Shown in pieces: positions 27,758 through 36,103 of a DNA stretch of 64,000 nt. The notes under the pieces were generated by a model. That model searched no databases and was not told the origin of the DNA. It saw nothing but the letters and a program-made list of their open reading frames with translations. How positions within the stretch are numbered: position 1 is the first letter of the stretch; each line of letters begins with the position of its first letter. Source of the stretch: Bradyrhizobium japonicum USDA 6 (GTDB taxonomy: Bacteria > Pseudomonadota > Alphaproteobacteria > Rhizobiales > Xanthobacteraceae); NCBI RefSeq assembly GCF_000284375.1, contig NC_017249.1, forward strand, positions 4,318,001 through 4,382,000, read 5' to 3'. Position numbers and translations under genes: made by a program.

Positions 27758-28657
27758 TTGAGACTTCTGAACTCCCTTGACCGTCGCGGCTGGTTGTTGC
27801 TTGGGGCCGCCGCACTTGGCGTGGCACTCTTCGGAGCTGTCGCCACGACCGGTGGTACAACGGCTCATGCCGGCGCCGCCCTCGAAGAGCGCAAGTTGCC
27901 GATGAAGTTCAACTGGGTCGCCTGTGACCCGAACTGCCGCGGCTGGGTCAGCGCGGTCGGCATCATCACCGCCGATACGCCGAGGGATTTCGAGGAATTT
28001 TCGCGCGGACGCCAGCTTGGCGGCGCGACCGTGGTGCTCGACTCCAGCGGCGGTTCCGTCAACGACGCGATCACGCTCGGCCGGCGCTTCCGCAATCTTG
28101 GACTTTCGACCACCGTCGGCATCAGCGTTCAGAACCGAAGCGGGCAGTCGGCCCGTCCGGCGGTTGCGTCCGAAGCCTATTGCGAGTCGATGTGCGTGTT
28201 CCTGCTGCTGGCCGGCAAGAAGCGCTACGTGCCGGAAGCCGCTCATGTCCGGGTCCACCAGATCTGGATGGGCGACCGTGCCGACGATGCCAAGGCGGCG
28301 AGCTACAGCGCGCAGGACCTGATGATCGTGGAACGCGACATCGGCCGGCTTGCCAAATACACGTTCGATATGGGCGGCGCCGGCGACCTGCTCTCGCTCG
28401 CGCTCAGCGTGCCGCCGTGGGAAGACCTGCACGAGCTGGATGCTGGCGAGCTGAAGCTCACCAATCTCGTGACCACCAATCTGGTGGCCGACGTGCTGCC
28501 GCATGTGGACGTCACGGCGCCCGCGGTGGCGGAACTTGCGCCGAAGACGCAGGCGAGGTTCGGAGCGGAAGCGGAACCGCAGCCCGTCAAGTCGACCAAG
28601 ACGGCGGAAGCCGTGGTGCCGACCGGCGCGGCGCAAAGCGCAGGCTCGCAGAAGTGA
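27758..28657 (+). CDS. exported ClpP/crotonase-like periplasmic protein (COG3904 type)
   Basis: 299 aa from TTG 27758 (GGGGAAGGA about 8 bases upstream). An N-terminal membrane or signal helix (GWLLLGAAALGVALFG) is followed by a ClpP-like fold: VVLDSSGGSVNDAITLGRR (the oxyanion/SGG segment) and EAYCESMCVFLLLAGKKR, where ClpP has its nucleophile region. VHQIWMGDRADD aligns with the ClpP His region. It is probably an exported predicted peptidase-like protein of unknown substrate. The Ala/Pro tail is low complexity. Confidence 0.75.
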   Translation: MRLLNSLDRRGWLLLGAAALGVALFGAVATTGGTTAHAGAALEERKLPMKFNWVACDPNCRGWVSAVGIITADTPRDFEEFSRGRQLGGATVVLDSSGGSVNDAITLGRRFRNLGLSTTVGISVQNRSGQSARPAVASEAYCESMCVFLLLAGKKRYVPEAAHVRVHQIWMGDRADDAKAASYSAQDLMIVERDIGRLAKYTFDMGGAGDLLSLALSVPPWEDLHELDAGELKLTNLVTTNLVADVLPHVDVTAPAVAELAPKTQARFGAEAEPQPVKSTKTAEAVVPTGAAQSAGSQK

Positions 28658-28669
28658 GATTTCCCTAAT

Positions 28670-28738
28670 CGTCATCCCGGGGCGTCGCAAAGCGACGACG
28701 CCGGAATCCAGGTTCGCCCCGGCGCGCGCCGGAACGAG
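28670..28738. repeat. palindromic intergenic repeat C
   Basis: It begins CGTCATCCCGGGGCGTCGCA and ends in CGCCCCGGCG, with internal inverted GTCGC/GCGAC words. It fills the gap between two convergent genes, like the other repeats in this window. Confidence 0.5.
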
Positions 28739-28748
28739 CTCGACCAAA

Positions 28749-29204
28749 TCAGCCCTGCGCCGCGGCCGGCTGCTTGGCTTTCGCCTCGATCTGGCCGATA
28801 GCATCGACCACGGCATCGAAGGTCAGGAGGGTCGAGGCGTGGCGCGCCTTGTAGTCGCGGACCGGCTCGAGGAATTTGATCTCTTCCCATTTGCCCTCAG
28901 GAGGCGCGCCGTTCTCCTTGAGCATCTTGCGAACGGTTTCGCGTAACTCGCGGAGTTCGCTCGCGGTCGAGCCAACGACGCGGCTTGCCATGATGGATGA
29001 AGAGGCTTGTCCGAGGGCACAGGCCTTCACGTCATGGGCGAAGTCGGTGACCTTGTCGCCCTCCATCTTGAGGTCGATCTTCACGGTCGAGCCGCACAAT
29101 TTGGAGTGGGCGGTGGCGGTGGCGTCGGGGTCCGGCAGCCGTCCGAGGCGTGGAATATTCCCGGCCAGTTCGATAATCCGCTTGTTATAGATGTCGTTCA
29201 GCAT
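28749..29204 (-). CDS. IscU/NifU-N-like iron-sulfur scaffold
   Basis: 151 aa. It starts MLNDIYNKRIIELAGNIP, as in the alphaproteobacterial COG0822 family. Two of the three scaffold cysteines are present (SKLCGSTVKI and VKACALGQAS). The third position, Cys in IscU/SufU (KCATL-like), reads KARHASTLL here, so His stands in. It likely handles nascent Fe-S clusters or iron transfer. It is not next to isc/suf genes. It is divergent from folE with about 240 bases between. Confidence 0.85.
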   Translation of the reverse strand: MLNDIYNKRIIELAGNIPRLGRLPDPDATATAHSKLCGSTVKIDLKMEGDKVTDFAHDVKACALGQASSSIMASRVVGSTASELRELRETVRKMLKENGAPPEGKWEEIKFLEPVRDYKARHASTLLTFDAVVDAIGQIEAKAKQPAAAQG

Positions 29205-29446
29205 GTGATGGAGTCCAACACTTCCGCACCGGATCGGCCTTGGCGGGCGCCGTCCACGGTCCTATATAGGGGCGGAACTGGCGGAAAAACAGTCCAGCGG
29301 TGCGGCCGCAGCGGTCCAGATCTGCGCTGCCTGCGTGATGACCCAAGGGCCTTTTTCGTCAAAACTGTTTCTCTTCAGGCGTCCGGCGGTTTGCCGCCCC
29401 GTCTGCCGGTGACACTCCGGCCGTGAGGCCGTCGAACGGAGTAGAC

Positions 29447-30139
29447 ATGGACGCTGCGATCAAATCCATCCGCCCGGGCAAGCCCTCCGACCGCCAGCCC
29501 GAGAGCCGCCTGGCTGAGCTCGACCCTGCCGAATTCCTCGCGGCCGCCGTCCGCGCCGACCAGCCGCGCCCCGCGCGCGCAGAGGCGGAAGCGGCGGTGA
29601 AGACGCTGCTCGCCTATATCGGCGAGAACACCGCGCGCGAAGGCTTGCTCGACACGCCGCGCCGTGTGGTCGAGGCCTTCGACGAGCTCTATCAGGGCTA
29701 CCACCAGTGCCCGGCCGAGGTGCTCGACCGCACGTTCGGCGAGACGGCCGGCTATGACGACTTCGTGCTGGTGCGCGACATCGAGTTCACCTCGCAGTGC
29801 GAGCATCACATGATGCCGTTCTACGGCAAGGCGCACATCGCCTATACGCCGGTGGAACGCGTCGTCGGCCTGTCGAAGCTTGCGCGCCTGACCGACATCT
29901 TCGCCCGCAGGCTCCAGACCCAGGAGCACATGACGGCGCAGATCGCGGCGGCCATCGACGAGATCCTCAAGCCCCGCGGCGTGGCCGTGCTGATCGAGGC
30001 CGAGCATACCTGCATGTCGGTGCGCGGCGTTGCCAAGCATGGTGCCTCGACCTTCACCAGCCGCTTCACTGGCATGTTCCGCGACAATCCGGCGGAGCAA
30101 GCCCGCTTCCTGTCCCTGGTGCGAGGCACGCCGCGCTGA
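29447..30139 (+). CDS. folE: GTP cyclohydrolase I
   Basis: 230 aa; makes 7,8-dihydroneopterin triphosphate from GTP, the first step of folate synthesis. The zinc-binding segments are [17 protein letters not shown] and the later [23 protein letters not shown] is also present. The N-terminal ~45 residues are an extension beyond the catalytic domain. ATG 29447 has GGAG upstream. hisI follows 46 bases after the stop on the same strand. Confidence 0.95.
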   Translation: MDAAIKSIRPGKPSDRQPESRLAELDPAEFLAAAVRADQPRPARAEAEAAVKTLLAYIGENTAREGLLDTPRRVVEAFDELYQGYHQCPAEVLDRTFGETAGYDDFVLVRDIEFTSQCEHHMMPFYGKAHIAYTPVERVVGLSKLARLTDIFARRLQTQEHMTAQIAAAIDEILKPRGVAVLIEAEHTCMSVRGVAKHGASTFTSRFTGMFRDNPAEQARFLSLVRGTPR

Positions 30140-30185
30140 CCTCGCGAAGGTCTATGTCCGCGTCATGCTCCAAGCGAGGACGCCC

Positions 30186-30608
30186 GTGTCCGCTCACTCC
30201 CATGAGATCGAGGAAGGCCTCGTCTTCCTGCCCAAGTACGACTCCGCCGGCCTCGTGACCTGCGTGGCGACTGACGTCGCCACCGGTGACGTGCTCATGG
30301 TCGCGCACATGAATGACGAGGCGCTGCGCAAGACGATTGCGACCGGCGAGGCCTGGTACTTCAGCCGATCGCGCAATGCCTTGTGGCGAAAAGGTGAGAC
30401 GTCGGGTCAGACCCAGCGCGTGGTCGAGATCCGCACCGATTGCGACCAGGACGCGGTCTGGATCCGTGTCGAGCAGATCGGCGCGGCCTGCCACACCGGA
30501 CGCCGGTCGTGCTTCTACCGCAAGGTCGAGGCCGAGGGCGGCGGCGCCAAGCTGGTCTTCGTCGATGCGGACCGGTTGTTCGATCCGGGCGCCGTCTACA
30601 AGAAATAG
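30186..30608 (+). CDS. hisI: phosphoribosyl-AMP cyclohydrolase
   Basis: 140 aa from GTG 30186, with GAGGA about 8 bases before; an ATG at 30165 would give 147 aa. It catalyses the third step of histidine synthesis. The family motifs are [20 protein letters not shown] (the [12 protein letters not shown] block), and the zinc cysteines in [23 protein letters not shown]. hisE is not fused, as is usual in alphaproteobacteria. It lies directly downstream of folE. Confidence 0.95.
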   Translation: MSAHSHEIEEGLVFLPKYDSAGLVTCVATDVATGDVLMVAHMNDEALRKTIATGEAWYFSRSRNALWRKGETSGQTQRVVEIRTDCDQDAVWIRVEQIGAACHTGRRSCFYRKVEAEGGGAKLVFVDADRLFDPGAVYKK

Positions 30609-30654
30609 CCGTCCGTCGCGCCGGCTTCGGGCCGGAATGACGGCGAGGGGCAGA

Positions 30655-30670
30655 TTAACCCCGCATTAAC
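30655..30670 (+). promoter_or_regulatory. CtrA-type box, perfect TTAA-N7-TTAAC
   Basis: TTAA at 30655-30658, CCCCGCA, TTAAC at 30666-30670. It lies 78 bases upstream of the lytic-transglycosylase-like gene, a sensible target for the cell-cycle/motility regulator CtrA. Confidence 0.5.
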
Positions 30671-30747
30671 CATACCTGTCCCACGGTGAGACGACAGGCG
30701 CCGAATTGCCGGCGTCGCTCAACGCCGCACGGGGCGGGCACTCCATC

Positions 30748-31767
30748 ATGTCGGTCGACAATTTCAGTGCCTCTCAGACGACGGGTCTCGATCCGTCGCG
30801 GGCACGCGTCGCCGGCGCGATCAAGCAGGTCTCCAACCGGACGGGCGTCAGCTTCCAGTACATGCTGACCACCGCCAAGATGGAATCGGATTTCGATCCG
30901 ACAGCGGGAGCCACCACGTCGTCCGCGCACGGGCTCTACCAGTTCATCGACCAGACCTGGCTTGGTACGGTGAAGGAGGCGGGCACCCAACTCGGCTATG
31001 GCAACTATTCCGACGCCATCACCAGGACGTCGTCGGGCGGCTACGCGGTCGATGATCCCGCCATGAAGCGGTCGATCATGAAGCTGCGCGACGATCCGGA
31101 AGCCGCCTCCACCATGGCCGCAGCGCTGACGCAGTCGAACAGTTTCAAGCTGACCGGACTGCTCGGCCGCAGGCCGTCTGACAGCGAACTCTACATGGCG
31201 CATTTCATGGGTGTTGGCGGCGCCGCAAAGCTGATCGCCAATGCCGAGGACAATCCGCAGGCGGTCGGCGCACGGCTGTTTCCGAATGCGGCCTCCGCCA
31301 ACCGATCGATCTTCTACGCCAGAGACGGCCGCGCGCGCAGCATCTCCGAGGTCTATTCGGTGCTCGACGCGCGCTACGCCAGCGCGGCGAATTCGAAGAC
31401 GACCCGTAGCGCAATGGCGATGTATGGCGACTCGCCATCCACGACGCAGGTCGCAAGTGCCAACGGCGTGCAGCCCACCGCGCCTGTCATCGACAACGCG
31501 GCCTATCTGCAGACCTTTCCCGAGGCGCGCGGCGTGACGCCGGTGAGTGCGACGTCGTCGTCGACGGTTGCAGACAACACGCCGATCGCACCCGCATTCC
31601 GCTCGATCTATCAGCCCGGCGATACCACGCAGCCGGTTTCGACCACGGTGCAGAAATTGTGGGGCAACAACGCCTCGCTGGCGTCGATCGCATCGGCGAC
31701 GCCCGACGTGCGCCCGCCGCAACCGCTCGATCTCTTCAGCGATCGCAGCGGTACGTTCTCGAGCTGA
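30748..31767 (+). CDS. lytic-transglycosylase-like (SLT domain) protein
   Basis: 339 aa from ATG 30748. An SLT/lysozyme-like domain occupies about 20-170: FQYMLTTAKMESDFDP contains the expected catalytic Glu, followed by SSAHGLYQFIDQTWL. The remainder is Ser/Thr/Ala-rich and probably disordered. No obvious signal peptide is seen. Proteins of this type in rhizobia are often linked to flagellar or secretion gene sets. The CtrA box upstream fits a motility or cell-cycle role, by inference. Confidence 0.8.
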   Translation: MSVDNFSASQTTGLDPSRARVAGAIKQVSNRTGVSFQYMLTTAKMESDFDPTAGATTSSAHGLYQFIDQTWLGTVKEAGTQLGYGNYSDAITRTSSGGYAVDDPAMKRSIMKLRDDPEAASTMAAALTQSNSFKLTGLLGRRPSDSELYMAHFMGVGGAAKLIANAEDNPQAVGARLFPNAASANRSIFYARDGRARSISEVYSVLDARYASAANSKTTRSAMAMYGDSPSTTQVASANGVQPTAPVIDNAAYLQTFPEARGVTPVSATSSSTVADNTPIAPAFRSIYQPGDTTQPVSTTVQKLWGNNASLASIASATPDVRPPQPLDLFSDRSGTFSS

Positions 31768-31777
31768 TCTCCGCTCT

Positions 31778-31824
31778 CGTGTCCCGGACGCGCTGCGGCG
31801 CGCAAGCGCCGCGTCCAGGGCACG
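31778..31824. repeat. palindromic intergenic repeat B, short copy
   Basis: The arms CGTGTCCCGGACGCG and CGCGTCCAGGGCACG form a compact hairpin just after the transglycosylase-like gene. The words match repeats at 4324-4458 and 9803-9932. Confidence 0.6.
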
Positions 31825-31846
31825 TGCGGCAGGCGGCTTTGTTCCC

Positions 31847-31899
31847 TTAACAAAACGTCAATAAAACCAGCCGGTTATGGTGAACGCTTTGTTAAGCGT
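31847..31899 (+). promoter_or_regulatory. degenerate CtrA-like site and inverted repeat upstream of DUF2336 gene
   Basis: TTAA-CAAAACG-TCAA at 31847-31861 differs from the CtrA consensus by one base. ACGCTT-N4-AAGCGT at 31884-31899 is an inverted repeat. Both lie within 125 bases of the DUF2336 start. Confidence 0.3.
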
Positions 31900-31969
31900 C
31901 GTGGTTTATTTTGTGTTGCAGGTGACAAGCCGTCACCGCTTCGTCTTCGTTGCGTAAGCCGGAAGCACC

Positions 31970-33145
31970 ATGATCGTTCGGCAGTTTATCAATTGGATCA
32001 GGACGGCGCCCGCCGGCGAGCGGGCCGAGGCGACGCGGGCATTGGCCCGGGCCTGGCTGATCTCAGACCTTTCCCATGATGACCGTATCGCGGCCGAAGG
32101 CGCGCTCCTGATGCTGCTCGACGATCCCTCGCCGCTGGTGCGGCAGGCGATGGCCGAGGCCTTTGCGCGCAGCACGGATGCGCCCGCATCGATCGTGCGG
32201 GCGCTGTCGGCGGACCAGCCGACCGTCGCGCTGCCCGTGCTCGAACATTCTCCGCTGCTGATCGACGCCGATCTCGTCGACATCGTCGCAACCGGCAATG
32301 ACGAGGTGCAATGCGCGGTCGCCCGCCGCATCGCGCTTCCGGTCTCGGTCTGCGCCGCCGTCGCCGAAGTCGGCTGCGCCGCGGCAGCCCTCGAGCTGAT
32401 CGAAAATCCGCACGCGGAGCTTGCTCCGTTCTCCTGGAATCGCATCGTCGAACGTCACGGCCATCTCGCCGCGATCCGCGAGGCGATGCTGGTGCTGGAG
32501 GATCTGCCGTCGGCCACACGTGCCGCGCTGGTGGCCAAACTTTCCGAAACCCTGGCGCAATTCGTTGTCGCGCGGAACTGGCTGAGCGCCGACCGTGCCG
32601 AGCGTGTGACGATCGAGGCGCGCGACCGCTCCACCATCAATATCGCGGCGCGCACGCGCGGCGAAGACATGCAGGGCCTGGTGCATCATTTGCGCGTCAC
32701 CGGCCAGCTCACCGCGGGCCTGATCCTGCGCGCGCTGCTGTCGAGCAATCTCGGTCTGTTCGACGCGGCGCTCGCCGAACTCGCCGACCTGCCGCTGGCA
32801 CGCGTCTGCGCGCTGCTGCACGACCGTGGCGGCAACAGCCTGCACGCGCTGCTCCGCCGCGCCGGACTTCCCGAGGCGACCTTTGCGGCGTTCCAGGTCG
32901 CGCTCGATGCCTGCCACGAGCAAGGTTTTGTCGATACCGACGACGGCGCGGCGCGGCTGCGCCGGCGCATGGTCGAGCGCGTGCTCACCCATTGCGAGAC
33001 CGACCGCGGCGCCACCGAGCCGCTGATGGTCCTGCTCCGCCGCTTCGCCACGGAATCCGCGCGCGAAGAGGCAAGGCTGTTCTGCGACGAGCTCGCCGCG
33101 GATGACGCGCTCGATCCGGTGTATGACGATCTGATTGCGGCGTAG
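31970..33145 (+). CDS. DUF2336-domain protein
   Basis: 391 aa, all-alpha and repetitive, with HEAT-like helical pairs at the start (ALLMLLDDPSPLVRQAMAEA) and a longer DUF2336 body (VVARNWLSADRAERV, RGGNSLHALLRRAGL). DUF2336 proteins are confined largely to alphaproteobacteria and have no established biochemistry that I can state. It lies between CtrA-linked genes and an Hpt/response-regulator pair, which hints at a signalling role. Confidence 0.85.
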   Translation: MIVRQFINWIRTAPAGERAEATRALARAWLISDLSHDDRIAAEGALLMLLDDPSPLVRQAMAEAFARSTDAPASIVRALSADQPTVALPVLEHSPLLIDADLVDIVATGNDEVQCAVARRIALPVSVCAAVAEVGCAAAALELIENPHAELAPFSWNRIVERHGHLAAIREAMLVLEDLPSATRAALVAKLSETLAQFVVARNWLSADRAERVTIEARDRSTINIAARTRGEDMQGLVHHLRVTGQLTAGLILRALLSSNLGLFDAALAELADLPLARVCALLHDRGGNSLHALLRRAGLPEATFAAFQVALDACHEQGFVDTDDGAARLRRRMVERVLTHCETDRGATEPLMVLLRRFATESAREEARLFCDELAADDALDPVYDDLIAA

Positions 33146-33154
33146 CGAGACGCC

Positions 33155-33280
33155 GTAGGGTGGGCAAAGGCGCGCAGCGCCGTGCCCACCATTGATCCGC
33201 ACAGCTTGTATTAGTTGGTGGGCACGCTTCCGCCTTCGCTCTTCGAGCTACGGCGGACGAGTCGCTTTGCCCACCCTAAG
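33155..33280. repeat. palindromic intergenic repeat (GTAGGGTGGGCAAAG family)
   Basis: Outer arms GTAGGGTGGGCAAAG (33155) and CTTTGCCCACCCTAAG (to 33280) with an inner GTGCCCACC/GGTGGGCAC pair. It shows the same nested layout as 9063-9176. It fills the gap between convergent DUF2336 and Hpt genes. Confidence 0.7.
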
Positions 33281-33319
33281 GCACTTGCGCTCGCAATAAC
33301 GGGAGGAGAGCGGGAGCCG

Positions 33320-33898
33320 CTACTCCGCCGGCACGATGCTCGGTGCCAAGATCACCTCAAGATGCTCGGGGCGGTCGCGGTTGACGTGGGCGAGATAGTC
33401 GTCGGCGACCTTGCGCAGGCGGCGGCTGAGCTCGGCGGAGACGCTGATGCTGTCGAGCTTGGTGTTCTCATGCACGATGGCGAGGATGGCGTTGATGTGG
33501 TGCGTGAACAGCTCGGCCGGCACCTTGTCGAGATCGGGCGCGTGCTCGATGACGCGGCACAGGCTCTCCGCAACTCCCGCCGCCGCCGGATAGCCGAACG
33601 TCGCAGCGTCGCCCTTGATGTCGTGCGCGGCGCGGAACAGCTCGTCACGCCGCTCCTTGGTGAAGCCATCATGGCGGACAGCGACGTAAGCGGCCGACAG
33701 ACGATTGACCTCGGTCGTCATCCAGTCCTTGAACTCGCTGGAGAGGCCCGCGAGCGCCTGCTCGGCGCGGGCGACCGGATCGTCCAGGTCCTTTTCCTCG
33801 ACCCGGCGCAGAACCTTGCGCAGCGGATTGGGCTGCGTGATCACTTGGTGCGTGGCGAAGGCCGTGACCTCGATGTCCTTTGCGCCGTTCTTCGCCAT
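33320..33898 (-). CDS. Hpt-domain phosphotransfer protein
   Basis: 192 aa. The phosphoacceptor His92 is in FRAAHDIKGDAATFGYP, and the four-helix pattern continues through AGVAESLCRVIEHAP. An N-terminal ~40 residues are unique. It lies 34 bases downstream of a receiver-domain gene on the same strand. Together they look like the middle part of a phosphorelay whose kinase is elsewhere. Confidence 0.85.
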   Translation of the reverse strand: MAKNGAKDIEVTAFATHQVITQPNPLRKVLRRVEEKDLDDPVARAEQALAGLSSEFKDWMTTEVNRLSAAYVAVRHDGFTKERRDELFRAAHDIKGDAATFGYPAAAGVAESLCRVIEHAPDLDKVPAELFTHHINAILAIVHENTKLDSISVSAELSRRLRKVADDYLAHVNRDRPEHLEVILAPSIVPAE

Positions 33899-33932
33899 GA
33901 TGATGTCTGCCCCGATCGTGTGAGACGTTGCG

Positions 33933-34478
33933 CTAGATGGAGGAGCGGGCCTTGTCGAGCAGCGAGGGTTGCTGGAGCACCTCGTGCTTTTCGCCGACGC
34001 GGCGCTCGGGGCCCATATAGGCGGAGTTGGTGTTGCGACGCCGGTCCGGACCGAAATAGGTCTTGGTCTTGATGAAGGGCCGGGGATTGGCGACGACGTT
34101 GAGGATGCGCTGGTAGAGGCCCTTGGCGGAGATCGGCTTGGCCAGGAATTCGGTGACGCCGGCATCGCGCGCGACCGTGACGCGGCGCTTCTCGGAATGA
34201 CCGGTCAGCATGATGATCGGCGCGTAAGGATTGCCCTTGGATTCCGGCTGCCGGATCATCTGCGCAAGCTCGAGCCCGTCGAAGATCGGCATCGCCCAGT
34301 CGGTGATGACGATGTCGGGCACGTAATGGCTGTACATTTCCAGTGCTGTGGCGCCGTCCTCGGCCTCGTAAACCTCGCGCGCGCCGAAGGAGTGCAGCAG
34401 CGTCCGCAGGATGCGGCGCATGTGCGGATTGTCGTCGCAGACGAGGAAGCGCAGCTTGTTGAAATCGATGCGGAACAT
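33933..34478 (-). CDS. single-domain response regulator
   Basis: 181 aa. A CheY-like receiver occupies about residues 10-130: acidic pair in LVCDDNPHM, phosphoacceptor Asp60 in DIVITDWAMP, Thr/Lys switch in IIMLTGHSEKRR and FLAKPIS. There is no output domain. The tail (about 130-181) has a conserved-looking basic element FGPDRRR...GPERR that may bind a partner. It is upstream of the Hpt gene, same operon. Confidence 0.9.
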   Translation of the reverse strand: MFRIDFNKLRFLVCDDNPHMRRILRTLLHSFGAREVYEAEDGATALEMYSHYVPDIVITDWAMPIFDGLELAQMIRQPESKGNPYAPIIMLTGHSEKRRVTVARDAGVTEFLAKPISAKGLYQRILNVVANPRPFIKTKTYFGPDRRRNTNSAYMGPERRVGEKHEVLQQPSLLDKARSSI

Positions 34479-34603
34479 GACGCCTGGGCCGGAACGGTCA
34501 ACTTTCGTTAACCATATCGCGGCTTGGGTTAAGGAAGGGTTGCTGTCGGCATTTCGCGAAGTACGTAGCTAGGGAAGGGGTTTGATATCGTAATTCTAAC
34601 ATT

Positions 34604-34624
34604 TTTTATTGTAATACAATAAAA
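34604..34624. promoter_or_regulatory. 21-bp palindromic operator candidate
   Basis: TTTTATTGTA-A-TACAATAAAA is a perfect 10-bp inverted repeat around one base, in an A+T-rich patch unlike its surroundings. It ends 26 bases before the DUF2975 start, just upstream of the GGGAG RBS. It is a strong candidate site for the small HTH protein encoded second in the operon. Confidence 0.6.
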
Positions 34625-34650
34625 CATACAATTGAATGGGAGCTAATCCG

Positions 34651-35214
34651 ATGAGCGTCGTCGCGTTTCCTTTTCCTGCGCCGGTCGAGCCGCGGTTGCG
34701 GCGCATCGGACGGATCGTGGCCGTCGGCGCGCTCCTGTGCGTCGCCGGCGCTGTGCTTGCGGTGCCGCTGCTCTGGTCGAGCGACGAGATGCTCCGGCAC
34801 TGGATCGCGACCCAGTCCCCGCTGGGGGCGCGGCCCTTCACGCTCAACCTCAGTACGCGCCTCGCCGGCGCCCTGATCAGCCTGATCGGACTTGTGCCTG
34901 TCCTCTACGCCTTGTTGCAGCTCTCGATGCTGTTCTCCCGTTTCGCGCGCGGCGAGGTCTTCGTGACCGACAACGCCTGGCGCATCCGCCGGATGGGCCT
35001 CGCGCTGATCGCCAACGCGCTGATATCGCCGCTGGTGCAGATGCTCACCACGATCAACCTGACGCGGGCCAACCAGCCGGGCGAGTTCGTGGTCATGTTC
35101 GGCATCGAGCAGTCGCATGTGCTGTCGGAGCTGAGCGGCCTCGCGCTCGTCGCCTTCGCAACCGTGATGGCCGATGCCGTTCGCATGTGGCACGAGAACA
35201 GCGAGATCATCTGA
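34651..35214 (+). CDS. DUF2975-type membrane protein
   Basis: 187 aa from ATG 34651 (GGGAG 8 bases before; an earlier ATG at 34636 is possible). Four hydrophobic helices are visible (about 25-45, 70-95, 115-135, 160-180), including LAGALISLIGLVPVLYALLQL. DUF2975 proteins pair with a tiny YozG-like HTH gene, as here (2 bases between stop and next start). The function is unestablished. Confidence 0.8.
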   Translation: MSVVAFPFPAPVEPRLRRIGRIVAVGALLCVAGAVLAVPLLWSSDEMLRHWIATQSPLGARPFTLNLSTRLAGALISLIGLVPVLYALLQLSMLFSRFARGEVFVTDNAWRIRRMGLALIANALISPLVQMLTTINLTRANQPGEFVVMFGIEQSHVLSELSGLALVAFATVMADAVRMWHENSEII

Positions 35215-35216
35215 CC

Positions 35217-35471
35217 ATGCCGATCATCGTCAACCTCGACGTCATGCTCGCCAGGCGCAAGATCAGGTCGCGTGAGCTTGCCGCGCGGATCGAGCTCACG
35301 GAGGCGAACGTTTCCCTGCTGAAGTCGGGCAAGGTGCGCGGCATCCGCTTCGACACGCTGGAGCGGATCTGCGCCGTGCTCGACTGCCAGCCCGGCGATA
35401 TCCTGGAATATGTCCCCGAGAACGCGGACAACGCGCTGGAGCCGCGCGGGGCCGGCCGGAAATCGGCCTAG
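35217..35471 (+). CDS. small XRE/YozG-type HTH regulator
   Basis: 84 aa, HTH over about 8-66: ARRKIRSRELAARIELTEAN then VSLLKSGKVRGIRF and CAVLDCQPGDILEYVP. This last motif is the hallmark of the YozG group. It is coupled to the DUF2975 gene, and the palindrome at 34604-34624 is its probable operator. It may act as an autorepressor of the pair. Confidence 0.88.
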   Translation: MPIIVNLDVMLARRKIRSRELAARIELTEANVSLLKSGKVRGIRFDTLERICAVLDCQPGDILEYVPENADNALEPRGAGRKSA

Positions 35472-35505
35472 CCAATCCTTCAAGTCCAGATTGGAGATGC
35501 CTGCG

Positions 35506-36090
35506 ATGAACCGCCTGGCGCGTGGTCTTGCGAGCGCGGCTGCGCTCATGCTTGCCGGTTGCAGCTCGGTGCCGCTGACATCGATCCCGCCGCTTGCCCG
35601 CATCGATGCCAGGACGACGGATCTGTCGATGCTGCGCGTCGCCGTGCAATTGCCTGACGTGCTGCGGCCACGTTCGGGCGGCGTCAAGCTCGACGTCGTC
35701 ACCAAAGTGGCCGGCGAGGCCGAGACCAGGACGAGCTTCGCCATGATGGAGATGAGCGACCCGCGAGATCGCGCCGGCCTGCCTGCGCCGCCGCAGGGCT
35801 CCTCAACCTACGCCTATCGCTTGTCGCTGGGCGATGCTGCGCGTTTCGAAGCGCTGCGTGCGTCGATGGTCGAGCAGGGGAAGCAAGGCAAACGCGGGTC
35901 GATGGGGCTCGGCGTGGCAGCCAGGGAATTCTGTCGCGCCAACGCGGCGCCGCAGGGATCGCTGCCTGTCACGATCTATCTGTTGACGTCGGAGACGAAG
36001 AGCTTCGTTCCGGTCGTCAGGGATTTCGATCTGCTCGGTGATCCCGCCATGGCGGGCGGCCTGGAATCGATTCAGCCTTGCGGCCAGTGA
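35506..36090 (+). CDS. lipoprotein of unknown function
   Basis: 194 aa from ATG 35506. The lipobox LMLAGCSS gives an acylated Cys18. The remaining ~175 residues are a soluble domain with two further cysteines (REFCRAN and SIQPCGQ at the C-terminus), which may pair. It follows the HTH gene by 34 bases and might be its third operon member. I do not recognise the family. Confidence 0.75.
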   Translation: MNRLARGLASAAALMLAGCSSVPLTSIPPLARIDARTTDLSMLRVAVQLPDVLRPRSGGVKLDVVTKVAGEAETRTSFAMMEMSDPRDRAGLPAPPQGSSTYAYRLSLGDAARFEALRASMVEQGKQGKRGSMGLGVAAREFCRANAAPQGSLPVTIYLLTSETKSFVPVVRDFDLLGDPAMAGGLESIQPCGQ

Positions 36091-36103
36091 TCCGCGCCGG
36101 CGC

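Noticed and set aside
30609..30650. Intrinsic terminator after hisI
   Set aside because: A GCCGGC-TTCG-GGCCGG type hairpin exists but lacks a T-run; likely part of a dispersed repeat.
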